Made by a program: the position numbers and the translations under genes. From Globodera rostochiensis (lineage: Eukaryota > Nematoda > Chromadorea > Rhabditida > Heteroderidae), in NCBI GenBank assembly GCA_018350325.1, contig JAEVLN010000002.1, positions 62,001 through 126,000 of the forward strand: a stretch of 64,000 nucleotides of DNA, given 5' to 3'. The notes beneath the pieces were generated by a model that was not told the DNA's origin, did not search any database, and was given only the letters and a program-made list of their open reading frames with translations. Position 1 is the stretch's first letter. Each line of letters starts with the position of its first letter. Shown piece after piece: positions 20,650-32,229 of the stretch.

Positions 20650-23005
20650 TAATATTAATTAATAAACATAAAGGACTTTATATTATCACAGTTCAGATAA
20701 ATATGTAGAGTTGTTATTTTATATTCATTTTCATAACAATGTTTGATATTAATATTTGTAATCCTATTTTGTTTTGATAATAATTTTGATAATAAAATTT
20801 TCTAAAATAGCTTCAACGAACAAACCAAGAGAACTAATCATTTTTCTAAATTGCTTTGTTTTGTAAATTTAGTAATTTCTAAGATATTCCATGGTTTTTT
20901 GACAGATCAAATTAGATAATTCTTTAAGTGTGCGATTTTTGATACATTTAAATGTTTGCTTATTTAACAATTAATATTATTTTTATTTGTTCGCATTTAT
21001 AAATACAATTTGATTTGGTTGATGAACTGGTTGTCTGCATGCCATTATCACACCAAATTCGCTGAAAATGCTCGTCACAATGCTTAATAAATTAATTTAA
21101 AAAGCTCTAAAACATTATTTTGGTGGTTTGTGTAAGACTATAAACATTCAAATCGGTTGATTCAAATTTTCAAACTCTTTGTATAAAGAAAGTGGCCTTT
21201 TTGATCATTTTTATTTTTTATAACACTTTTTTTATATTACATGTAATATTATTAGGAAGAATATTTATTCAAAATTACAGTTTCATCCTGTGATGTTCGA
21301 CCATTTCCATTCTTGGATTGGTGAATCTTAGAAAGTTTGTTGTTGATCATATATGATTGCTTCTACATTAAACCATAAATATAAGTTCATAGATTAAACA
21401 AGTTTTGGTTTTGATTGTAGCGATAAAATTTTATAATCATATGAACAGGTACAAATATGATCAAAATATTTATAACTTTTACTTTCTCATGATTATTGAG
21501 ACGAGATTGAGAACATAGGTAAAAGTTCATTAAAATATTTTTTGACTTTTATTTCCGCCATTCAGATTAATTTATTAATGATTCTTTATTTAATTGTTCA
21601 TAATTCACATTTAATAAGTTAATATTTCTATTTTGCACTTGAAACAAAATTCTTTAATAAATCATTTAGTTATTCTTATTGAATTGATTTTAATTAGTTG
21701 GCGTAATACTGGAAATATTTGATTATGTTTTTAACAAAGGTATTAAATTTTTGTTTTTTTAAATAAATTGTGCTCTTAAAAATCGATATATAATAACAGT
21801 TGTTTAAATATTTTCAAAGACTACGACCATTCAAGCATCTTCGAAGATGCAATTTTTCGAGGTAAAAACCAATAGATAGATTAGATTTTTAATTCCTTGT
21901 GAATTCGAAATTTTTTTTTGTAAAAGTTATTCAAAGGCCAATTCATTATCGGAATTTAAAGAGGGGTTTTTATAAAAAAGATAATTTTATTGAACATAAT
22001 TTATATATAAATTGGCTTTGCGTTTGGAAAAAATATTAAGATACACTTTGTAATTATTTATCGTATTTTTAATGCAAAAAGAAGGTTTAGCCTTTTAATG
22101 ATAAATGGGTTCAAAAACACATTTTTAAACGGGATATTAATGAAATTTTGTTGTTATTTTTAATTAGTCGATACAATCATTTAGTTCCTCGATTTTCTAT
22201 ATGTATGCCGGAGCTTAACCATTCTCCATCTCATGGGTTGTTTTTGATTTTTTTATAACTTTATAAGCAACGGCAATAAAAATTGCGTTGTCATTTTTTT
22301 AATTTAATGTATTAAAATATATGAAATATGTGTTGGCAATCAATAGTCAATGCTGATGAATTTGGCATGTCGCTACATGATTGTAAACACATAATTGAGT
22401 TTATTTCTGTTAATGAATTGAGTGAATTAGATCAGCATAATTATTTAAGTTTAGTTTTTTTATTTTTGTTGATTAAGCCGTTTACAAAAAAATGTATTTA
22501 ACGTATTTATATGCAAAATAGCTATATTGAAATAAAAACACAACTTAAATAGATTATTGCGATCATTCTCTCCCAAACAAATTGTCTATTAAAAAATTTA
22601 TACTGTATATGGTAATTTATTAGAAAAGTGAAAGCTTGTGGCGCATGATGAAGCGAACAGTTTATTTTATTTAAATGATTAAAAGTAACATAAATTGTAT
22701 TTGCATATTAATTAATGTTCTTTTTTTATTAATTATTTTATTTCAATATTAAATGTCATCCAACTGGCTGATGGATGCTATGGTAAGCATAGAAAACTTT
22801 TTTCACCTTAAAATTGTCACATTTTGGACATTTTAAAGTGCAAGGAAAATTTATAATTTTTCGACTATAATTTTTCCATAATTTGTTGTAAGAAACTATC
22901 TCAAAATTTTATTTAATTCGAATACAAAAAAAAAACATTTAATTTTCAAAAATATTTATTCTATAATGATCGGAAAGCAACCTTGAATAAACCAATCAAA
23001 AAAAT
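20650..23005. other. T-rich stretch without supported genes
   Basis: About 2.3 kb of low-complexity DNA. No repeat ends, splice-bounded islands or motif matches were found that I could defend. Confidence 0.5.
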
Positions 23006-23011
23006 ACTTAC

Positions 23012-23041
23012 AAAAAAAACATCGCCATTGGATCTCGTACA
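23012..23041 (-). CDS. Possible 30-base micro-exon
   Basis: On the minus strand AAAATGAATTTCAG is followed by 30 bases and a consensus GTAAGT donor. All three frames are open (one reads VRDPMAMFF). The exact GTAAGT and the CAG make it worth noting, but the short length makes chance likely. The rest of 23042-24420 shows nothing supportable. Confidence 0.2.
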
Positions 23042-24419
23042 CTGAAATTCATTTTAAAAACAAAATAAAAATTGTGATCAAATTAACTGGCACGTGGGAC
23101 AAACTTAGAATGGTTAAATTAGGAGAACACAACAACGGCTCTGTATTTATTTAACTTATCTTTTTGCTGGACAAAAAAATGATTTTAGACTATTACTAGG
23201 CTATCAATCAACAAAGACTTGAAGACAAAGAATATTATCAGAAACAAATTTAATTAATTTTTAATTATTATTAACGTTAATTAATATATTAATTATTGAC
23301 AAAATATCATTGAGCATTTTAAAAGATTTATGATTCAAAATTTATTTTTATTTATGCAATTTTGTTTTTAAAAAATCATTTAAAAGTCAATGTCTGCTGT
23401 GTATATGACATTTAAATATATTTAATAAATTAATAGTAAAGGGTTTTGGTTGTTGGTATTAAAGGTTGATGTTTATATGTTATGGTATTTGTTCTAATTG
23501 TTAGATTATTTAAATTTATTTTTTGAATTATTTAAATAAATTTAAAGTTTTTAATGTTTAATTAGTAATGTTTTTTAACAGTTGATAATCGAAAGATGTT
23601 TTGTGACAGCCAATGAAATGACTGACGGATTTGGGCATTAGCATTGCATTTATTTATTTATTTCACTAATAATTATTTTTTAACGTTTTTCTCCGATTTT
23701 AAATGTTTAATTTTTGCTTAATAATTAAACAGAAATTATAATTTAAATGTTTATGGTAAAATGCACAAATGTGCACCAATTTCGTCGTCAAGCGAATTTA
23801 TAATATTTTTTTTATTTTCCTCAAATGTTTAAGAGTATATTAAATTAATTATTAAGTTGAAGATAGAATTATTAATGACGTAATTATTTAAGGAAACTTA
23901 AAAATTTTATATGGCGGACTAAATGTACATTAAAAATAAAATGAAGTGACGGTTGGAGTCAGATTTATTTGAAAAAAGAATTAGATTTAAATTACAGAAA
24001 ATTATCATTTATGCTTGGATGAATTTAAAACACCGCAATTCCTGAGTTGATTACTTTTATATAATTTTAAATTTCTTTAAGAATTTTCCATAACTTTTTT
24101 AGAAAAATATCACAAAACGAGCTCTGGGGTAGATTAATTATATAGGCTTCTATCATGTTTATCTTCCAGTAGGAGCTTCTTTCAAAAATATTTTTCTTAT
24201 TTTATTAATGAATCTTTGTTTTGAAAATCTGGTAAGTTGATATTTAACATTTGTAATTTTTTGGTTCATTTTTTTAAAACTTTTAATATATTGAGAAACC
24301 TGGAAATTTTTTGATATTCTATTTTCTGGAGCAATTACTATGGCCATCCATCTTCTTTTCCCGATTTTTGATTACAGACACCTTTTACCTAATATAAGGA
24401 ATATATTCTATTCTTATTT

Positions 24420-25665
24420 TTTATGTTAGTTTATTGCTGCCATTAAAAAGCATTTTTTAATCTTACTTACTTTATCGAAATTGAAAAACTTTTTTTAAGA
24501 TATTTTTATATATTATTAATTGATCGCAATTTATATTTATCTCTGATGCTGTGTTTATCACATATTCAATTAAGCGCGCATAGCTTAAAAGGATTAAAAT
24601 TTGATACTATGTATTAATAAAATAAATCCCAATTAATAATGCTCTTCAATATCAAATTTCTTAATTAATAAAATTAGTTTTCTCAGGCTATTTTTTTACA
24701 AACAAAAACTAATTGCAAAAAGTCTAAATTGGGTTTGGCATTAAAATTAATTTGAATTTTTGTAAACTTTTTGTTCATTACTTTTGTTATGCCCATAAAT
24801 TATTTATTTGGAAACTATATAATTTCCTATTATTTGCGGCCAATAAATTTAAAAAAGCTGTTAATACTATATTAGTTTAAATTATTTTGTTTTATAATAT
24901 TTTAAATATTTTTATTCAATAGTATGTTTTTTAATTTTTATTTTAAAAATCTAAATTTATTGATTTGGCTAAGCAGTCACTTTCATATTAAATTTATTTT
25001 AGTTACTTTTCATTCCAAATTAAAGTCTTTAATTAATTTCAAATTATTTTATAATTTGAGAACAATTTAGTAGGTTGGAAATTGGTTTAACAAATTCTTT
25101 TTTACAAAGTCGAGTTCGCATTTTATGTTTTGGGTATATAAATAATATTATTTGATAAAATAATATTTTATGAATTTGATAATTTTATCCATTTTTACTT
25201 TTGGAAGTGTAATTTTCAGTCAAATTATTTTTATTTCAATAAATTAACAATAACTTTTTAAATTTTATTGATGTATACAAAATAATAATTCAGTATTTTT
25301 GCTTGTTCTGATAACCACGTAAATTGTTTATGTCGATATTTTTGTAATGTAGACAATTTATAGTAGTGTTAATACATTTCTTTTTTATTGTTGTTAACGT
25401 CATAGAGCACTACCTTTTAATATAGAGAATTATATTTGTTTATTATTTATTATGTTAATTTTTTTTAATCTTGCTTACTTTATCGAAATTAAAAATCTTT
25501 TTTTTAATATTTGTTTATACATTATTTAATTGATCGCAATTTATATTTATCTCTGATGCTGTGTTTTTCACATATTCAAAATATTAAATGTGCATAGCTT
25601 AAATGGATATAAATTATAAATTCAAAATTTGATACTGTGTTTTATTTAAATAAATCCCAATTAAT
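24420..25665 (+). repeat. Two direct copies of a ~230-bp repeat 1 kb apart
   Basis: About 24460-24650 and 25480-25665 share ACTTTATCGAAATT, the AATTGATCGCAATTTATATT phrase, CTCTGATGCTGTGTTT and AATAAATCCCAATTAATAAT. The spacer between them holds no supported gene. The 62-codon minus frame at 24159-24347 is not called. Confidence 0.75.
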
Positions 25666-25667
25666 AA

Positions 25668-25802
25668 TTCGGCTTCGTCGACAACATCTTCTTAGATCTC
25701 ATCCGACACAGGGCGCAAGGTGCCACTCTTGAACTATTAATTTTTTGCGCCTCATTACCAATTTTAATTGTAGTAATTATTATTGAAAATAATTTTTATT
25801 AG
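25668..25802 (+). CDS. Membrane-like island, unknown
   Basis: A stop-to-stop frame of 44 codons begins immediately after the 25.5 kb repeat: FGFVDNIFLDLIRHRAQGAT, then the hydrophobic LELLIFCASLPILIVVIII, then ENNFY and stop. A charged segment followed by one ~19-residue hydrophobic run suggests a single membrane span. No ATG and no clear acceptor. The reverse strand is open for a shorter stretch. No family recognised. Confidence 0.35.
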   Translation, partial: FGFVDNIFLDLIRHRAQGATLELLIFCASLPILIVVIIIENNFY

Positions 25803-26013
25803 TGTTATTTTTAATATTTTTTTGAGTATGATGATTCAAATAATTAACCGCTCAAAATTATTTAGCCCATCATCATGATTATTTTATTTTAATTTAGTTA
25901 TAGGTATTTTAATATTTTTAAATACAAATATTAACTTTAATTGATAATCGAAAATACTCATATATTGTACGCTGCAACTATAATATTTACATGCATCCCC
26001 ATGTACAATTTTA

Positions 26014-26142
26014 ATGAAGCTTGGCTTGAATCAAGATAAAGCAAGCATTAGGCGCAGCGAGAGGGTGCATAATTTTGGTTGCACCATTTTGTACAGCTGT
26101 GATTTTAAGGATTTAGCACTAATTAAATATTTACTGAAGTGA
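26014..26142 (+). CDS. Hypothetical small ORF, 42 codons
   Basis: A complete ATG-to-TGA frame: MKLGLNQDKASIRRSERVHN, then FGCTILYSCDFKDLALIKYL and LK. The frame is open further upstream to 25984 (52 codons in all). Codons are diverse and the protein is basic in the first half. The next frame (26138-26233) overlaps the stop by a few bases in +1, so a frameshift may split one longer coding region. No family recognised. Confidence 0.38.
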   Translation: MKLGLNQDKASIRRSERVHNFGCTILYSCDFKDLALIKYLLK

Positions 26143-26233
26143 TGTGCTGTGTTGTGTTATGATGCCTCAAGCAGCTTCACATCGATTAGGTTTAATAATA
26201 AACTATTGTAGAGAATTTTTTGAATCTGCTTAA
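26138..26233 (+). CDS. Island continuing 26014-26142 in +1 frame
   Basis: Thirty-one codons read SDVLCCVMMPQAASHRLGL then IINYCREFFESA and stop. It follows the previous frame without a gap, which suggests one coding region broken by a single-base frameshift, or two exons with an unseen short intron. Confidence 0.3.
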   Translation, partial: SDVLCCVMMPQAASHRLGLIINYCREFFESA

Positions 26234-26777
26234 CAATAAATGTATTTTATTTGGTGTTAGTAATGTGATTAATCGATTTATCATTAATTTTTTATATAAA
26301 TTTTTTACTAGTTTTTAAATATCATATAGTTTAAAATACTTAAATTCTCTTTTATATTATTTTATTTAGCATTAATAATGAAAATAATTATTTTGAAAGT
26401 TACTTTAAACGACAATTTTCTATATTTAGTTTTAATCATGTTTATTCAAATTTAGTTTATAGGTTTCTAATTTTGCACATTGCCTCAGACTTTGTACCTT
26501 TTGTTACTGAATAGCATCTCATTACACCGTATAAATAAGAATTTTTATTAGAAATTAAGTTTATTTTAACGTGATGGCTTATTTTTATTAAATTCTTTAT
26601 TTACTTTTGTTAATCAATCTATTTTTTTTTGTTAATTGTTTATTTATTTAATATTGATAATTTTATCCATTTTTTACTTTTAGCATATAATAGTAAGTTT
26701 TTGTTAACGTGCAGCTCGTTGGTAAACATCTTGCCTGCATTCCTTGCGTTTTTTGTTATGATACTTCTCTGTTGTAA

Positions 26778-26936
26778 GGTATTTTATTAATTGTTAATAT
26801 ATTTTGGATTTTCTTATGCATAAATAAGCGACGCAGTGCCATTTATAGTGACGATGAGCAATGCGTTGTGGGCAGTTTCCTTCATGATGAGGGCATTGTT
26901 CTTTAATTCCGAAGTTCTGTTTAAATGTGCAAACAT
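26778..26936. CDS. Coding-like island, strand undecided
   Basis: Minus (26814-26936): a complete 40-codon ATG frame, MFAHLNRTSELKNNALIMKE then TAHNALLIVTINGTASLIYA and stop. Plus (26778-26906): 42 codons, a hydrophobic start then INKRRSAIYSDDEQCVVGS and FLHDEGIVL, like a membrane span with a cytoplasmic tail. Purine-first codon use favours the minus reading slightly. A hydrophobic plus-strand frame (TCSSLVNILPAFLAFFVMI) at about 26710-26775 just upstream favours the plus reading. No family recognised on either strand. Confidence 0.3.
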
Positions 26937-27406
26937 AAACTTAAGTTTTTGATTTATGTTTTGTAATTAAATATTCATTAATATTAAACGAAACTGGCGT
27001 TAAAAATAATAGAATAAAATTGCTTCTATCATTTTAATTTTATTTATTGCCAATAACAGTCTATGATTGTGCATTAGTTTATGATGCTTTCATTATGTCG
27101 GTTTTTATATTCATTTTAGAATTTAATTGCATTAGCTGACATGTCAATAGAGCGTAATTTGTATTTAAGTATTTATTACGTTGCCTTTTTAGTTATTCCC
27201 ATATGTTTGTTTTATATGACATTTATTTTTTAGCCGCAAACTCGACGCAGAGTTATCAAATTGTATGTCAGTTGCAAATATATTAGATAATTATTTTTTA
27301 TAATTTTCTGTTGATATAGAAGTGTTATGTTGAAGGCTTAAGTGATTAAGTCCGGAAAGATTAGACAATGAATAAGCGAACCAATACGTAATAAATATTC
27401 GATTTC

Positions 27407-28003
27407 TTAATAACTAGAGCCGAGATTTTTAGGGTTTAACCCCTTTTTTTGCGGATAGGGTTTGACGAGATAAGCCCAAAAATAGCATTCATTTCGAAAA
27501 AATGTAGAATTAGAGCAACTTTTTAGTCCCTACTATTTCGGCCTTTATTATGCCGTTTTTACGTTTTTAGTCCCTATTTAGGCACTTTTTTCCCAAAATT
27601 TTAAGAAAAAAATGCAATATTTTAGGCATTTTCCGAAAATTTCTTAAGGAAAATGCAAAAAAAAAGATAAAAACTACCCCTAAAAACCAAAATTATTTCT
27701 TTCCCAAAAATGCACCCCTAAAAAAGACTTTTTCTTGACCAAAAATCCACCACCAAAGATTGATATTTTTCGAAAAAAAAATGTTATTTTTTATAAAATT
27801 ACAAAACATGTGAAAAATATTATATTTACAATTGTAAGAGAAATTAATAAAGAATGATGAATTTTTAAAGCTTTTTACGCAAAAATTGACTGGATTTCGC
27901 ACATTTTTTAGTCTTTATTTTGCCACTTTGGGTTTTTTTATCCCTATTATATGCCACTATTTCACGTTTTTTAGACCCTAAAAATCTCGGCTCAATTAAT
28001 AAC
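27407..28003. mobile_element. hAT-type MITE, 581 bp, perfect 8-bp target duplication
   Basis: The element is 27415-27995. Its left end is TAGAGCCGAGATTTTTAGGG; its right end in reverse complement is TTGAGCCGAGATTTTTAGGG, so 19 of the first 20 bases are paired. TTAATAAC flanks it at 27407-27414 and 27996-28003. Internally TTAGTCCCTATTT, GGCACTTTTTTCCC and related words recur near both ends. No transposase; the 69-codon minus frame at 27693-27902 is low-complexity and not called. Confidence 0.9.
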
Positions 28004-28859
28004 AGATTTATTAAATTTTAGATTATATAGCATGTTTCATTTAATTTAGTTAGCATCTTTTATTACCTTCCATTTTAAATTTATTAGCATCAAACTGTTC
28101 TTATTACAATAGTTAGTAACTCGCAAAGGGCCATTCAGAAACTTATTTTTGACTTTAAAAAACTTTTTATTTAATTGTTATAATGGTTTTTATTAAACAA
28201 AAAGTATAAATTAGTTAATATGTATATCTAACTTTTTTTGAACGAATTGAGATTTTGTTTATATTTTAAAAGTTTTATGTATGTTTTATTTCTTTTATTA
28301 TGTGTAATGTACATATTCAGATTGGTTGGTTAATTTCAGTTAAATAATATTTTTTTTTACTCTCTTGTAGTCCTAGCGTGTCTAATCGAGAAGCCACAAA
28401 AAATTTTGTTCTGCGATTTGCGCCATACAAGCCGCAATATGTCCATCAATCCGCCTTCGATAGTTTTTGTTTAATTTAAGTCTACCTGACCTTACTTTTC
28501 AAAAATGAATTTTGATGCAATTATTTTTTATTAATTAATTTAGCATTTTTAAGACATGATTTGATGAAATAATTTAGTTGTATGTCGTTATTAAATTTTC
28601 CAATTCAAAATTATATAAATGTTAATAGTTGTTTTAATCATTTTTTAATTAACTTATGGTAATGCGTAACAATTAAAATATTGTTTATTGCAAACGTAAT
28701 TAATTTAATAATGTTAAAAAATTGTTAATTTAAAATCGAATTCATTGCAGTATATCATTGTTAGCGAAATTGTACGTTTCGATTAGGTATTATGTTTATA
28801 GTAATTTTATCAAAATTTGGCTTAATAATTTTGTTTTTAAATTTTTATCTCGGATAATA

Positions 28860-28980
28860 AAAACCCACGATGCCAGCTTCCCCAACTGACGATTGCAAAT
28901 TTTTCTGCCATGTCTGTAGTCGCAGAAATCAAATGGCCAAACTTATCTACAACCTCTTTAATTGAAAATCAACAGGTAAA
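28860..28980. pseudogene. Copy 2 of the conserved repeat D island
   Basis: Corresponds to 17559-17691. The minus frame keeps EVVDKFGHLISATTDMAEKF then shifts after two missing bases. The plus frame keeps FSAMSVVAEIKWPNLSTTSL up to CAG|GTAAAA. Confidence 0.33.
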
Positions 28981-29310
28981 ATTTTAATTGGTTTCATTGT
29001 TATTATAACAGTTTTAATAATTAAACTAAATAATTTTATCAGATATTTAAATTTTCAATCATATACTTGTTGTTGATAGCGTATTGGATGTTTTAATTTT
29101 TTGCTTAAAAGTTTCTGCCAAAGCATTTATTAAAATTCATTTATTATTATTATATTGGTGCGCGGCCTTTATTACTTGACCTAAAAGAGTTAATGTTTTA
29201 ATTTCAAATGCCTAGCCTCCATAAATAATTCTGTTAAATATTGAATTTGTAGCCCCATTATTATTTTTTTATTTGCGATACGGAAATATTGTTTTTGAAG
29301 TACAGCTGCA

Positions 29311-29361
29311 GACTCCCGTTGAAATGTGACTCCCGTTGAAATGTGACTCCCGTTGAAATGT
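29311..29361 (+). repeat. Three perfect tandem copies of a 17-bp unit
   Basis: GACTCCCGTTGAAATGT occurs at 29311-29327, 29328-29344 and 29345-29361 with no mismatch. Perfect identity implies recent expansion. Confidence 0.95.
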
Positions 29362-29399
29362 GCGAGTTTTGTTACACTTGTTTGTAGTCTGGAATTCAA

Positions 29400-29779
29400 C
29401 TGAATGAGTTTTTTTTTTGATTTTCGACTCGATTTGCTAAGAAAATTGGTCCAAAAATTCGAATTATCCTGAAAATCAGATCAGAATTTGGATAAAACTG
29501 AACAAATATTGTTGCATTTTGGACATTTTTCAAGCGAAAATTCAAAAAAGAATGCGAAAAATGCTTGAAAATTAACAAATTTGGCTATCTGTCTAGAGAT
29601 TAATTCAATATTTAAACGAAAATTCTTCAAAAAGCTCCAGAAATCACAAATAAAGGACAAAAAAGTACGTGTACCCCAAATAAAGTACAAATCTTTAAAA
29701 AAAGGACATTTCAAATTTTAAAGATTGGGGTACCCCAAAAAAGGACAAATCTTTAAAAAAAGGACAGTTACGAACCCTG
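29400..29779. mobile_element. Right part of a hAT-like MITE with AAAGGACA/GTACCCC words
   Basis: The right end is CGAACCCTG (29779), that is CAGGGTTCG in reverse complement. Internally it repeats AAATCTTTAAAAAAAGGACA and AAATAAAGTACAAATCTTT, with an inverted pair around GGGGTACCCC. The left end and target duplication are not visible. A related arm ends at about 32091. Confidence 0.55.
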
Positions 29780-30400
29780 GTCTAATGACTATTTGATAGA
29801 AGATGCTATGCGCTGTTCACCTTCCCCCTCCCCTCGGAAAGCGATGATTTGGTTTGTCTGCGTGTGGAGGTGAGCAAATAAATTTGCACAAAATGAACAA
29901 ATTAAAATTTAAAAAAAACATAGCGAATCGCGCTGTTTTTATTTATTTTTTTATCTTAATTTTCTTAGTCTTTCATTTTTATTTATTGAATTAATAATTT
30001 TGTAATTTAATGTTTTTTATCCAATTTTTTTTCTTAAACTCATTTGCGTAGTCAAACTTGTTCAAAATAGATTGGTGAATAATATTTTCGCTTTAAGCAA
30101 AATTAATTAATTTCCAGATTGAATTTCATTTTTTAATATTCTGATATGCTTAAAATTCATGAAGTATATGTATGCCCAGAAAATTTGTTTTTAGGGCGAT
30201 CCGTATGGTGGCTAAGAAAAAGTGCATTCGTTGTTCGATAATTATTTTTAAATTTGTACAAAGTTAACTAATACAAAGTTTATTTATTTTTAAGCAAATG
30301 TATTTATTTATACAATTGAATACATATAAACATTAATTTTACTTCAATTAATGATGATTTTAATCAATATTATTTTCTGTTGACATTATATTTATTTTAT
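29780..30400. other. T-rich stretch, nothing recognised
   Basis: Contains a GC-rich patch (CCTTCCCCCTCCCCTCGG, near 29821) with no supported function. Confidence 0.45.
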
Positions 30401-30405
30401 AAACT

Positions 30406-30759
30406 TTGGTAAATGATATTTTTGGAATATATTTTTTTCATAGAATATTTTATTATTTACTCATTGTACGCCCGCGTTCTCTAATTGTTACACATTTGCT
30501 CAGTGCCCTGCTTTTATCCAAACGCTTTTCTAATTATAGATTGTTTAAATGTTTTTTTGTAATTCTTAACAGCATTTTCACATTATCAAATAATTTTTTT
30601 GTATTACTAAATCTACTTATATCACTTGCGAAGTCAATGGGTTACATATTAAAAATGGCTTTAATATGTTGTAAGGAATTTTGTTTTATAATATTTTCCA
30701 TAGTAAAAGTTTTGGTGATTAATTTTATTTTTTTACGTGCCGTTGTTAGTGGTCGGTGA
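30406..30759 (+). CDS. Hydrophobic hypothetical ORF, 117 codons
   Basis: The longest plus-strand frame outside the transposons, opening from a TTG with the first ATG well inside, so the true start is upstream or this is an exon. It is rich in I, L, F and V with repeated hydrophobic runs and scattered K/R, for example SLIVTHLLSALLLSKRF and FCFIIFSIVKVLVINFIFL; the tail is RAVVSGR. A multi-span membrane protein is possible. Chance frames of this length are uncommon but not excluded in 128 kb of two-strand AT-rich sequence. No family recognised. Confidence 0.35.
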   Translation: MVNDIFGIYFFHRIFYYLLIVRPRSLIVTHLLSALLLSKRFSNYRLFKCFFVILNSIFTLSNNFFVLLNLLISLAKSMGYILKMALICCKEFCFIIFSIVKVLVINFIFLRAVVSGR

Positions 30760-31974
30760 TCCATGAAGCACACATCAGATGTATACTGATCTTTCCAGAT
30801 ATGAAGCTGCTCTTGATACTTAGATTTAACTACAACCTTATAATTTTGTCACTTTTATAACGTATACATTTAATTTTATTTGCTTGTTTTTATTGACATA
30901 TTTAAGTCTAACTTTAGAGGGCTATACTTGATTTTAATATTTTATTAAGAAATAAGTGTTCGCTTCTGGCATGCCCAGTTTAAAATTTTGGGATTTTAAA
31001 GGTGCGTTTGCAGTTGAAGTCCTTTACCGATTTTTTTTCGTTTGTTTATTTATGCAGTTACTTGTAAATCTTCCAAATTGTGTGTATATTTACGAATATA
31101 AGTAATAAGATTATAACGTTGAAAAATTTTAAATTGCTATTTTAATTTGATTTTTATTGAAATTGTAATGTATCTGATTTAGCTCCATTTTATGCGGTGG
31201 TCTAAAGGATACAGATGAAATTGTTTTATATATTTTTTATTATGTTTTCTTTAAACCTTTTAAGTGTTTTAAATATATTAGGTAATTATCAAATTCACAT
31301 TTGTTCTTGCAGACGCCGTTTATGCTTTATTTTTTACTGATATTTTTGTTTCATATTTAAATGAAATACATTTCTGTTATTAAATGTTTATTTTAGCGTT
31401 TTTTGTATTTATGAAGAAAATATTTATTAATATTGAATAGTTCTCCTTTTACATAGTGTATGATTTTTTGCAAAACCAAAAATATTTTATTGCTCAATTT
31501 AATATAAATTTTTTTAATTAACAATTTCTAATTTAAGTTTAACGCTTTTATACATATTTTCAAATTTTTTATTATCATCCGAACATTTCCATCAGCGCTT
31601 ATTTCGACCTCCCGTTTTCTAAAAATAGCATTAAGATTGCTATTTCTTAAGTAAGTTTTGTATCTTTTTTAAAATTTCGAAGTACTGTCGAAATCCACTC
31701 TGTCGAAGAAGCTGAAAAGGTTAATTAGGTGGTAAAATAGTTCAGAATCTTACTTTTTATGCTTATTTATTAACAAATGTTTATTATTCATTTAAATTTA
31801 TTGATAAACAATATCCGAATTGTGTTAGTTTTTTAAAAGGGCCTTTCTTTGAGTTTTGGCAACACTGTGTAAAATTGTGGTTTAGAATTAATTAGTTTGT
31901 TTTTTTTACAATTTCTTATTTTTCATAGTTTGTAATAATGCTAAATAAAATTTGGATATTTATTCAAAAATTAA
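30760..31974. other. T-rich stretch without supported genes
   Basis: No repeat pairs or splice-bounded islands were recognised. Confidence 0.45.
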
Positions 31975-32091
31975 ACAATTTTTCAAAAATTCTAGAAATC
32001 TCAAATAAGGTACGGAAAAGGAAGGACACGTACCCACAAATAAAGTACAAAATCTTTAAAAAAAAGTACATCTGGGACCCCTGACAGGTGC
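31975..32091. mobile_element. MITE arm related to the one ending at 29779
   Basis: AAATCTCAAATAAGGTACGG and ACCCACAAATAAAGTACAAA are followed by an end GGGACCCCTG. These parallel the words and terminus at 29640-29779. The left end was not found. Confidence 0.5.
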
Positions 32092-32205
32092 GCGGGTACA
32101 ATTCTACATATTAACGTTTTAGTGTTGAACAATGTCTGGTTTCTATAAAAACGGCTCGCAATGCCCCGTAAAGCTAAAATGACTATCGGCCCATCGATTT
32201 TCGTT

Positions 32206-32229
32206 GGGGGGGGGGGGGGGGGGGGGGGG
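32206..32229 (+). repeat. Run of 24 G residues
   Basis: A perfect G homopolymer at 32206-32229, exceptional in DNA of about 20-25% GC. It lies next to ATCGATTTTCGTT and ends in TCGTCGC. It could fold as a G-quadruplex, and its length may be unreliable from sequencing. Confidence 0.95.

Larger units (their letters stand above)
26980..29215 (+). repeat. Repeat D, copy D2, interrupted by a MITE
   Basis: Second copy of 16720-17960. The MITE at 27415-27995 and about 300 bases of unrelated sequence split it. Homology resumes near 28490 (CTTACTTTTCAAAAATGAAT) and runs to about 29215. Confidence 0.8.

Noticed and set aside
27693..27902. 69-codon minus ORF
   Set aside because: Internal to the 27.4 kb MITE and low-complexity.
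29190..29714. Three minus ORFs of 60-77 codons
   Set aside because: They overlap the 17-bp tandem and the MITE arm, with no splice or conservation support.
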